From assembly GCA_033030425.1 (NCBI GenBank), contig JAUFSD010000007.1, forward strand, positions 1,736,001-1,800,000: a DNA stretch of 64,000 bases, written 5' to 3'. The notes beneath the pieces are model-generated. The model was given only the letters and a program-made list of their open reading frames with translations, was not told the origin of the DNA and did not search any database. Numbering within the stretch: the stretch's first letter is position 1; the number at the start of each line of letters is the position of its first letter. A program made the position numbers and the translations under genes. The stretch comes from Verpa conica. Lineage: Eukaryota; Ascomycota; Pezizomycetes; Pezizales; Morchellaceae. This document shows, piece after piece, positions 13,201-22,572 of this stretch.

Positions 13201-13845
13201 ATCAGACTGCTGTTAGACAACAACGCTGATGTAAATGTTGCTGCGGCAGAATCCGGAGGTCTAACTGCCCTACAAGCGGCGGTCCAGAACGGGCGTATCG
13301 ACATTGTCAGGCTACTGCTAGAGAACAAGGCCGATGTAAATGCTGCTGCGGCGAAATCCGATGGTCGAACTGCCCTACAAGCGGCGGTCCAGAAGGGGCA
13401 TATCGACATTGTCAGGCTACTGCTAGAGAACAAGGCCGACGTGAACGCTGCTGTGGCAGAATCCGGAGGTCAAACAGCCTTGCAAGCGGCGGCTGGGAAT
13501 GGACATATAGACATCATCATGCTGCTGTTAGATAATAAAGCCACAGTGAATGATGCCGCAACAAAATATGGGCAAACAGCCTTGCAGGCTGCAGCGGCGA
13601 GTGGGTATATTGACATCGTCACACTTCTGTTAAACAGCAATGCCGCCGTGAATGCTACTGCGGCAGAACCCAATGGTCAAACCGCCTTACAAGCAGCGGC
13701 TGGGAACGGGCATACCGATATAGTTTTCCTACTTTTGGAAAATGGGGCCGATGTAGGTGCTGCGGCAGCATCCAAAGGTCAAACAGCTTTGCAAGCAGCG
13801 GTTGAGGGTGGACATATTGACATCGCTAGGGTTTTGAGGTCATAA
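10268..13845 (+). CDS. Protein kinase fused to 21 ankyrin repeats (paralogue 1)
   Basis: Three exons: 10268-10549, 10609-10818, 10870-13845, with phase-0 introns of 59 and 51 bp; about 1155 residues. A pre-kinase motif (YKLETEFGDGYVVH) opens the protein. The kinase domain (about 42-324) is complete: P-loop IGDGAFGSVW (47-56), catalytic K70, alpha-C E85, HRD at 158-160, DFG at 180-182, APE at 203-205, LDIWSLG, and DRPTA near its end. About 115 residues with two degenerate repeats follow. Then come 21 ankyrin repeats (about 440-1155), most of 35 residues with the core TALQAAA..HIDIVRLLLEN. The repeats are nearly identical to each other, so the array is young. No signal peptide or membrane segment is evident, so it is probably cytosolic. 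Substrate unknown. The layout fits a sensor with a kinase effector, comparable in logic to fungal nonself-recognition receptors (inference). It is in tandem with a paralogue 1.5 kb downstream. Confidence 0.9.
11694..13845 (+). repeat. Coding tandem repeat, about 105-bp unit, 21 copies
   Basis: DNA encoding the ankyrin array of paralogue 1. Successive units are mostly 105 bp apart (the same GGTCAAACAGCC landmark at 12001 and 12106); a few are 102 bp. Internal copies (about 11870-12950) differ at only a handful of bases, while the first and last units are more diverged. Units carrying QNRH and KSGH/KSGN partly alternate, which suggests duplication of two-unit blocks of about 210 bp. Copy number is likely to differ among strains. 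Confidence 0.92.
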
Positions 13846-15317
13846 GGCATGCCGCACCCGTTGTGAATTAGTTTTGCGAACGGCACCGATGATACTTGTA
13901 TTTATTTTCGAAGGCATTAAGAAATGTACCCCCCCTCCTAGAGGGCCCCTTCTTCATTACTCGACAGATCCCTCTCTCGGCTCCCTATTCCATATTAGCT
14001 TATCCCTTGTAAGCGAGACTGGCTTATTTGCTAGGAGTTTGCCCCCCTGGAATATAATCTAGAGAAACTTCTAGGATACGTTTCCTACCTCTTTTGATTC
14101 CCTTTTTCCCTAGCCCCTTTCCGGTTCTCTTTTATACTACCTTTTTAACCTTCATATCTCATAGTTTGTTGAATATATTACTATTTGTGGTCTTTTTTTT
14201 ATCTTTCAAAAGTGATGGCCGACTTACAAACTATTTATATGAGGTTTTTTACCTCTACTTTTATATATCACTCAGACTATAGGGCCGATTGTGAAATCTT
14301 CCCTTATACAAAGTTATTTATTTTAACCCATTTCTTGGGAAGCGCTCTTCCCTATATGAAATTTAGTATATATATTTTCATGTATTTCCTTTATATTTAT
14401 CTACCCTAGAGTAGAAAAGCGTAAAGTAACGTATAGCTGTCTTTTTGATTTCTGGGCCCTTTTTTTAGTCCTCGCTTGTAGGGATTGGTTCGTTAGCCTC
14501 TGGTAAGGATACCTAAGATGTTTAGATGACTAGATATGATTAAATTTTAAGCTAGAGAGTATGTCTATGCTAAAGGTAAGGTAGCTTGCTATAAGTATTG
14601 AATCTCTACAGAGAATTACTGTAGCGGAGGAAAAGGTATGGGTACGGCCTCAGGAGTCCTACGGGGAACGGGCTGGATGACAGGCAAACAGAAGACAACA
14701 GAGCAAAAGGCTCACAGAGGTAAACAAAAACCAAAAACATTATGAGAGGTTTAAATAAACTGCGTGAAGTACTATCGCCAAAAAAAGTCTGTTGCTGTCG
14801 GGGCCTCTATAATTAAAATTAAAAGTTATCAAAGGCTCTCTCGACACCACAGATATCATCCAGAGCGCTAGAAAATTTCTAGGAGGCCAACATTCCAAGT
14901 CAGAGTCTTCCAGTAGTACCTTGTGATTAGCTTGATGACTCTCTTGCATTTCCTTCTCTTTGCCTTTAGACAAAGTTTTTCTGGGAGGTTAGCCCCACTT
15001 CTTACCCGTGGTGTAGGCTGCTTAGTGTTCCTTACGATCGAAGAGTCTAACTGAAAGATGATAAAATTCGATCAAGCAGAAAATCAGGATGATATTATAA
15101 TCTATATTGGATCATTCCTCTCTAAGGATAGGTGCCGCTGTGGCTAGTAACGTTTAGCCTTATCTACTATAGCGTGTGCCACAGTGGTAAGCTTTAGCGC
15201 TAGCTTGGCGCCAATGTATGACATCGTAGATTCCAGGGGTGATCAGCTCCACCGTAAAGCTCTAAACCCCAGTATCAACACATGTAAGAAATACTACTTC
15301 CTTATCAACGACCTACC
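13846..15317. other. Intergenic region between the two kinase-ankyrin genes
   Basis: AT-rich, about 1.5 kb, with no supported gene. The first about 600 bp are very T-rich. No ankyrin or kinase remnant was recognised. The segment before 15318 should hold the promoter of paralogue 2; no clear TATA element was seen. Confidence 0.5.
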
Positions 15318-18300
15318 ATGCCGGCCCCAGATCAGAAACTCGAGAGCTACAAGCTAGAAACAGTATTTCACGAAGGTTATGTGGTACATACAACGTACCA
15401 ATGGGTCTATTCCGAAAGGGTGCGGGTGGAATCAACATGGAAGCAAGACAGGGTTATTGGTGATGGAGCAACTGGAGAAGTTTGGCTCGAGAGGGAAGAA
15501 AAGGGAAACCTGAGGGCTGTCAAGAAGCTAGACCAACGGTCTGAGGCAAAGGCGCATTTTACTCAAGAGTTACTAGTCATGGCTAAACTAAAAGATGTAA
15601 GCATCCTAAGAGAACCTATGTAAACGTAGGCGAAGTATAAGCTAACGGTATACTTCTAGTATACTCATTTGTTCCTGGAACTTTTTGGCTGGTACGAAAA
15701 TAGGGACCATATATTCCTCGCGATGGAGTATATTGAGCGCGGAAATCTAGGTGAATATATTAAAAATAATCAGAAGCCGACGGAGCTTGAGGTCAAGGAG
15801 ATTACTAGGCAGATTCTGGAAGGACTTGAGGTCCTACATGGGAAAGAAATTTGTCACCGTGATCTGAAACCCGAGGTTTGATTTCTAGACTCTAGTTGAC
15901 ACTAATCCCTACGCTAATATGCAATGACTATAGAACATTTTAGTGGCTTCTACCCAGCCAATTTGGGTCAAAGTCGCCGATTTCGGAATATCAAAACGGG
16001 CAAAAAACACTCAGTTATGGACTATGTGTGGGACAGACGGTTATTTTGCTCCCGAGCTACTAGGATTCTTCCAACGAAAGAGGGCCAAAAAACGACCCGG
16101 AAACCCATCTCGTCCGGGAGAAGCTTTCACCTACGTATTAGATATATGGTCATTAGGTTGTCTAGTGCATGGGATCCTGACTTCACATACCCCATTCCCC
16201 AGCACCGGTAATGGCAACGGACCTACACCTCAAGATATAGGCCTAATAGGGTCCGCGATTGACATGCACTCTCTTAGAAAATATTGTAAAGGCGACATTG
16301 AACTCCCAGTTGAGGCTTTACAAAGATCACAAGTAAGTGAAGAAGGCATAGATTTTGTCAAGAGCCTTTTGGTTGCGAATCCGGAGGATCGACCAACTGC
16401 AACCTATGCCTTGCAGAGCCCGTGGCTGAAGGGGTACAAAAACACTTGGGTTGAGGATCTAAAGAACGAACTCTCATCCCTTGGTGCAGATCTGGATTTT
16501 AAGGGCAAAGAAAATATATTTCTCAGGCAGGTCGGCAATGCAGATATCATGCAGTTTTTGCCGGCAGTGGATGGGGGGGTTCTATCCCTACTCCAAAGAG
16601 CTATAGAAAAAGAGTGCCGGTTAGCTGTTTTCAAGATCATTGAATCCCCAAGTTTCGACCTAAGCGTGGTAGATAGCTTGACTAGGGGAAACCTATTACA
16701 AGTAGTGGCCAGAGCTGGACAACTCAGTAAGGTAAAATTGCTGCTGTATAATAATACCGGTAGAGACATAGAAAACAATCATCGAATAGCCTTGCAAGCA
16801 GCGGCAGACGCTGGGCACATCGATATTGTCAGGTTTCTCTTGGGTTGTAGGACCGACGTGGACACAAGCTCTGACGAAGAAATAGCCTTGCTAGCGGCGG
16901 CTAATGGCGGGCATATCGAAATTGCTAGGCTTCTACTAGATTATGGGACTGATGCCAGCACAGCTTTACTAGCGGCAGTTAAAAGCAGGCATATCGGGGC
17001 TATTACACTTCTATTGGATCTTGGGGCCGACGCCAAAACAGCTTTACTGGCGGCGATTACAGGCGGGTATACCGGTGTTATTACGCTTCTATTGGACCGT
17101 GGGGCCGACATCAATACAGCTCTACTAGCGGCAGTTAAAGGCGGACATATCGAGGCTATTACGCATCTATTAGATTGTGGGGCCGACGCCAAAACAGCTT
17201 TACTGGTGGCGATCAAGGGCGGGTATATCAGTGTCGTTGCGCTTTTATTGGACCGTGGGGCCGATGCCAACACAGCTTTACTGGCGGCGATTGCAGGCGG
17301 GTATATCGGTGTTATTACGCTTCTATTGGACCGTGGGGCCGACACCAATACAGCTCTACTAGCGGCAGTTAAAGGCAGACATATGGAGGCTATTACGCAT
17401 CTATTAGATTGTGGGGCCGACGCCAAAACAGCTTTACTGGCGGCGATTACAGGCGGGTATACCGGTGTTATTACGCTTCTATTGGACCGTGGGGCCGACA
17501 TCAATACAGCTCTACTAGTGGCAGTTAAAGGCAGACATATGGAGGCTATTACGCATCTATTAGATTGTGGGGCCGACGCCAAAACAGCTTTACTGGTGGC
17601 GATTACAGGCGGGTATACCGGTGTTATTACGCTTCTATTGGACCGTGGAGCCGACACCAATACAGCTCTACTAGCGGCAGTTAAAGGCGAACATATCGAA
17701 GCTATTACGCATCTATTAGATTGTGGGGCCGATGCCAGCACAGCTTTACTGGCGGCGATTACAGGCGGGTATACCGGTGTTATTACGCTTCTATTGGACC
17801 GTGGGGCCGACACCAATACAGCTCTACTAGCGGCAGTTAAAGGCGTACATATCGAGGCTATTACGTATCTATTAGATTGTGGGGCTGACGCCAACACAGC
17901 TTTACTGGTGGCGATTAAGGGCGGGTATATCAGTGTCGTTGCGCTTCTATTGGACCGTGGGGCCGATGCCAACACAGCTTTACTAGCGGCAATTAAATGC
18001 GGGGATGTCGAGACTGTTACGCTTCTATTAGATTGTGGCGCCGACGCCAACACAATTTTACTGGTGGCGATTACAGGCGGGCATATCGAGATCGTTACTC
18101 TTCTATTGGATCTTGGGACCGATGCCAACACAGCTCTACTATTGGCAGTCAAAAGCAGGCATATTGAAGTCGTTACGCTTCTATTAGATCGTGGGGCCGA
18201 CGCCAACACAGCTTTACTAGCAGCGGTTAACAGTAGGCATACGGGCATCGTCAATCTTCTATTAGATCATGGAGCCGATGTCAATGCAGTTTTGCTAGCG

Positions 18301-18582
18301 GCGGTTGACAATGGGGATACGGACATCGTCGAGCTTCTATTAAATTTTGGGGTCGGCGCCAACACAGCTTTACTGGCGGTGGTCGACGGTGGGTATATCG
18401 ATATCGATACGTTCATATCATATCATAGGGTCGATGCTAGCGTAGCTTTACTAGAGGCGGTTGACAGTGGGTTTACAGACATCGTCATGCTTCTATTGAA
18501 TTATGGGGCCGATGCCAACAGAGTCTTGATGCCTTCAAAATTCTATCAGATCATGAGGCCGACGCCAAAACAGTTTTACTAG
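15318..18582 (+). CDS. Protein kinase fused to about 20 abbreviated ankyrin repeats (paralogue 2)
   Basis: Three exons: 15318-15596, 15660-15875, 15934-18582, with phase-0 introns of 63 and 58 bp; about 1047 residues. Both introns sit exactly where those of paralogue 1 do (after KLKD/KLKE and after HRDLKPE/Q). The pre-kinase motif YKLETVFHEGYVVH is shared. The kinase is intact: IGDGATGEVW from 47, K69, HRD at 159-161, DFG at 181-183, GYFAPEL, LDIWSLG, EDRPTA. It has a longer activation-to-helix insert, basic and rich in R/K/P. About three longer ankyrin-like repeats are followed by about 20 units of only 26 residues (TALLAAITGGYTGVITLLLD type) instead of 33. The reading frame leaves the repeat pattern near 18540 and ends PKQFY; the next repeat continues in another frame, so the tail looks truncated by a frameshift. 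Confidence 0.88.
16960..18520 (+). repeat. Coding tandem repeat, 78-bp unit, about 20 copies, partly as 156-bp dimers
   Basis: DNA behind the short-ankyrin array of paralogue 2. The spacing is 78 bp (for example the GGGGCCGACNCCAA landmark at about 17335 and 17413). From about 17110 to 17880 two unit types alternate: ITGGYTGVITLLLDRG and VKGxHxEAITHLLDCG. This makes a near-identical 156-bp higher-order repeat present several times. Units toward the 3' end are more diverged. Confidence 0.92.
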
Positions 18583-19400
18583 CGGCAGTTGGCAGTGGAC
18601 ATACGGACATCGACAAGTGTAGGGCTGTCCTTAAGACGCTTATTATAATTATGTAAAAACGCTAGTACTGTAGGGACTCTTGTAATTCGGACCGTTACCG
18701 AGTGTGGATCGCAAGAAATATAAGTATATTGTAGAAATTCTATTATATATCAGACTTATGAGTGAGGGTCTCACTGCCTTTAAATTATTATTTTGATCAC
18801 AACAAGTATAGTTTAGCAAGCCGCTCTCTAGGCAGCGGTCCGGATTACACGAGTCCCTACGGTAGCTAGAGTATATAGAGCAGAGCTAGAGATGGCTCTC
18901 GAATAGACACCAACATAACTATTTCTTATCTTGAGCCTACATCATTCTATTAAGTAATGGGGCCGACGCCAACACAGCTTCACTGGCGGTTAACGATGGA
19001 AATATTGGGGTCTTTCCGTTTCCATAAAATTATGTGGTCAATACCAACACAACCTCATTTATGACGGTTAAAGGTGGGAATATTAGGGTCGTTATTATTC
19101 TACTAGATTATGGAGCCGATGTAAACACAGATCCAAGGGCCAAACAACCTTAATGGTGGCGGTTGGCTATGGCTATATCGAAATCAGCAGCTCTATGTGA
19201 CAACAGAGCCATTTTAACGCTGAGCTCAAGAAAAGAACAGCCTCCTAGTGGTAGCTAAGCATGGGTATATCAATGCCGTCCAGCTTCTATTTGGTTTTGA
19301 AGCCAAGAGACATGCATCTTTGCTCATGAGGGCTAGTTATGGTCATGCCGGGAAAGTTAAAATTCTATTTAGATAGTAGAGCTGACGTAAATACAGAAAT
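18583..19400 (+). pseudogene. Decayed ankyrin-repeat tail
   Basis: Ankyrin coding sense continues after the stop of paralogue 2, but broken into different frames. At about 18560-18655 a shifted frame reads DHEADAKTVLLAAVGSGH and runs to a stop. Near 18956-19010 there is GADANTASLAV-like sequence. Near 19090-19130 ILLDYGADVNT is readable, and near 19258-19375 HGYINAVQLLFGFEAK and ASYGHAGKVKILF. Frameshifts and stops separate the pieces. This is either the former 3' end of paralogue 2 or the rest of a third copy. No kinase fragment was seen, which favours the first. Confidence 0.75.
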
Positions 19401-19946
19401 ATTCGACTGACAGTATGGAATATAATAGGTAGCCATCTGCATACTGACGTCGTATCTAATTTACGGAAATTCCCGGCTTGGCGCAAACTTTAAAGCATGC
19501 GAGCGGCCGTCTAACCGATGGCGGCCGTTTACATCTAGAGAGTCACCAGATGGCGGAAGGTGGGGGGATTAAATAAAAACTTATCTAACTATTGGCAATC
19601 TATTGGTAGGTATACAACCCACATATTTGCGCTGACTGGCTGAAGCGCACCTTGTAGAATCACAGTATCAGTCTCTAGAATAAGATTCTCCACTAATTAT
19701 CTTATGCAATAGACTCAGGGTAAATTTCAAGAAGGCCCTATTGCATTTAGTATCCCTTTCTAGCTCCTTCTACTCATAATGCCCCTAGAGATATCTTGGA
19801 GATTTATCCCCATAAAGTCCTTATTAGATATCCTATTTGTTTTTTCCAGATTAGGTACATCACAAGAAGTAATAATTTCACAAAACGCGAAATTAACTAA
19901 GCCATGGCTCCGAAAAGACCCTCGGCTTATCTCTAGAACCCGATAT
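19401..19946. other. Intergenic region, 3' flank of the BolA-family gene
   Basis: About 550 bp with no gene seen. A short GCGGCCG...GCGGCCG repeat pair lies near 19503-19529. The part adjoining 19946 is expected to hold the 3' UTR of the minus-strand BolA-family gene. Confidence 0.5.
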
Positions 19947-20420
19947 TCATGCTTTCTCTTCCATCTCCTTCGCTTTTTTCAACAACCGTTCCTCTTCCTC
20001 CGGTGTCAATGTTCTTAACTGAAGAGCATGGATACCCCCATCACGCTCAAGCTCGTCTTTAAGAAGCGCATTCACAGCTCTATGGCGGGCAAGTTGTGGC
20101 TTTGAGGCAAATGCGGCAGAGGTAATGACCAACCTAGGCCCTAGTCAGCCCAAAGAGATCCAGCGAGAGAGCAACAGGCGGGAAGTCACCGGAAATGTGT
20201 TTCTTTGCTTGTTACACCCTCCATCGCCTTATGGTGCGCATGTTTATGCGAATCGTTCCAGATCTCTAGTGTTGTTGGGGCGAGAGCTGCAGTGAGCTAA
20301 TTTCTGTTAATTTCCCCTTTAAAAAACAAGTAGAATACTCAGTACCTTCTGCCTGATTGTATCCTCCATCGGAGTGTTGCTGCTAGCCATGTTTGCAAAC
20401 CTGCGTACGAACCGCAACAT
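19947..20420 (-). CDS. BolA-family protein, probably mitochondrial (Bol1-like)
   Basis: Three exons on the minus strand: 20420-20346, 20296-20190, 20133-19947, with introns of 49 and 56 bp; 122 residues, typical BolA length. Splicing joins TIRQK to LTAALAPTTLEIWNDSHKH and then THFR to LVITSAAF. The final exon has QLARHRAVNALLKDEL, including the conserved His of the RHR motif that can ligate iron with a monothiol glutaredoxin, and HALQLRTLTPEEE. The N-terminus MLRFVRRFANMASS is basic and hydroxylated, as in a mitochondrial presequence; a second ATG lies at 20390. In yeast, Bol1/Bol3 help deliver 4Fe-4S clusters to lipoate synthase and succinate dehydrogenase. The gene is divergent from a malonyl-CoA synthetase gene 202 bp away. 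Confidence 0.88.
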
Positions 20421-20622
20421 CTCTTCTCTTGAAAACGTGGGTGGTGGTTGAGATTCCTGGTATCACATGATGCTAGACATAAGAGCCGCAATATTGCTGA
20501 CTGATTGGTAGACTTGGCATGCAGAGCCGCAACTCCACTGTTAATGATGTCAGCCCGAAGTAAAACATCGTTTCTTATATGATGAGCGATTGAACATCCA
20601 AACAACTCTCACCCATGCAAAA
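20421..20622. promoter_or_regulatory. Bidirectional promoter between the BolA-family and malonyl-CoA synthetase genes
   Basis: Only 202 bp separate the two start codons (20420 minus, 20623 plus), so both promoters and both leaders must fit here. No TATA box is obvious. Shared regulation is likely from the geometry but not shown by any motif I can name. Confidence 0.7.
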
Positions 20623-22572
20623 ATGACTATCCTACGCCAAATCCCACGGTTTCCCCCGTATCTGAGGGCCAGAAGAGGGTTTGCGACGAGCTTTAGGTTA
20701 CAGCAGAAAGGATTGACTTTGCCTCGGCTTCCTATATTTGAGGCACTCGCATCACGCCCTAAAGAGGATACGGCAATCATACACTCGGCTTCTGGAAGAC
20801 ACTTTAGTTATGGGAATCTCCTTGCTGATACGGCACGGTATAAAGATCATCTTTTGAAGTTGAATGGAGCTGAGGCCGAGCAAGACCTAAAAGAGAAGCG
20901 GATAGCATTTCTAGTTGAGAATGGGTACGACTATGTAGGTATGAGTTTACATAATAATATTACCTAAGATAAACCCTTACACAAAATAGAAAGACTGATT
21001 GGAAGATGAGAGTAACACACAGTATCAATGTTGAGTATCTTTGCATCTGGTGGTATTGCGGTACCATTATGCACAAGCCACCCCACGAACGAAATGCGCT
21101 ACGTCATATCGGATTCAACACCAAGTCTTCTTATTACATCACAAAGGTTTTTGAAGCAAAGTGAAGCAATATTTGCTGCTACGGACCTCCCCCACGTCTG
21201 CAACATTGACAATCCCGCTAAACGTCTTCCTAGACAAGGAGAAGACGTGAGCGTTGAACTCGTCGACGTGGGCTGGATATCCGAAAAAATTGGTAAGGAG
21301 AGAGGGGGTAGAGGTGCCTTAATAATCTACACATCTGGGACCACAAATCTCCCGAAGGGTGTCCTCTCCACTCACAAATCCCTCACAGCACAGAGCAAGT
21401 CGCTCATCTCCGCATGGAGAATGGACAAAGACCATCTCCTCCATGTATTACCTCTTCACCACATCCATGGGATTGTAAACGCGACACTTGCACCGTTATT
21501 TTCCGGAGGAATAGTTGAATATCTTTTCCCATTCAATGCTACTGCTGTTTGGGAACGATTGGCGGCTGGACCGAAGCCGAATGAAGAGCAGAAAGGAGAG
21601 AAAGAGATAATTTCATTATTCATGGCGGTACCAACAGTTTACAACCGTCTTATCGCTACATTCAATACACTACCTAGGATAACCCAGGAGCGCGGAAGAG
21701 AAGCTGTAAGCGCACTAAGGCTTGCAATCTCCGGTTCTGCAGCCTTGCCGGCGAGTGTTAGGGATCAATGGCGTAATCTTGCCGGGACGGAATATGGTGG
21801 GGGGACGATTCTAGAACGTTATGGTATGACGGAGATTGGGATGGCATTGTCTCAGCGTCTACCGTTGTCGGATAGGATGAGCAACTCGGTTGGGTGGCCG
21901 CTCCCGGGGGTAGAAGCTAAGCTAGTAGATACCGAGACGGGGGAACCTATTCCCGCGGAGGAAACGGAGAAGGAGGGTGAGATCCAGGTTAGGGGTGATA
22001 CGGTGTTTAGGGAGTATTGGGGTAAGCCTGAGGCAACAGAGAAAGAATTTGTTAAGGACAAGAAGGGTGGAGACAGGTGGTTCAAAACTGGAGATGTGGC
22101 GGTGAGAAATAAACGGGGTGCTTATTACATTCATGGGCGGGCGAGTGTTGATAGTATGCTCACCATCTCACTCGACTCGAAAATATGGAGTATTGATCAT
22201 TGGCAGTTATCAAATCCGGCGGCGAAAAAATCTCAGCCCTCGAAGTTGAGCGAGAATTACTTGAGCTGTCCTCCTCCTCTTCTTTCCCTTTCTTTCCAAA
22301 ATACTGATAATTTTGTCAACAGGCCTCAAATCGAAGAAGCGGCTGTCGTAGCACTCCCTGACTCCGTCTGGGGTCAGAAGGTCGCTGCCATCGTCGTACT
22401 AACTCCACAAGGCAAGGAAGAAAACTTTGGCCGTAAAGAGATGCGAAACTTATTGAAGGAAAATTTAGCAAGATACAAGGTTCCGTCAGTAATGAAGGTT
22501 GTAGAGAAGATGACAAGGAACCAGATGGGAAAGATTAATAAGAAGGCACTTGTTAAAGAAGTTTTTGAATAA
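20623..22572 (+). CDS. Acyl-CoA synthetase of ACSF3 type, predicted malonyl-CoA synthetase
   Basis: Four exons: 20623-20938, 21023-22153, 22207-22267, 22323-22572, giving 585 residues (human ACSF3 is of similar size). The first join gives YDYVVSMLSIFASGGIAVPL. The next removes a 53-bp in-frame intron to restore ASVDIIKSGGEKISALEVE, and the third restores ELLELPQIEEAAVVALPD; both short introns are open, so a plain frame hides them. Adenylation motifs: YTSGTTNLPKG, ERYGMTE, WFKTGD, and a C-terminal GKINKKAL with the catalytic Lys. VLPLHHIHGIVNA is characteristic of the malonyl-CoA synthetase subgroup. The basic N-terminus with RARRGFATSF suggests mitochondrial import. Family role: ATP-dependent activation of malonate to malonyl-CoA for mitochondrial fatty-acid synthesis. 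The third intron starts GTCCTC, a weak donor. Confidence 0.9.

Noticed and set aside
16941..18254. 437-codon open frame on the minus strand inside the paralogue 2 repeat array
   Set aside because: It is an antisense shadow: the 78-bp repeat is a multiple of three and lacks stops on the other strand, so the frame stays open. The product is a repetitive Ser/Ala/Arg sequence with no independent support. Similar shadows lie under the paralogue 1 array.
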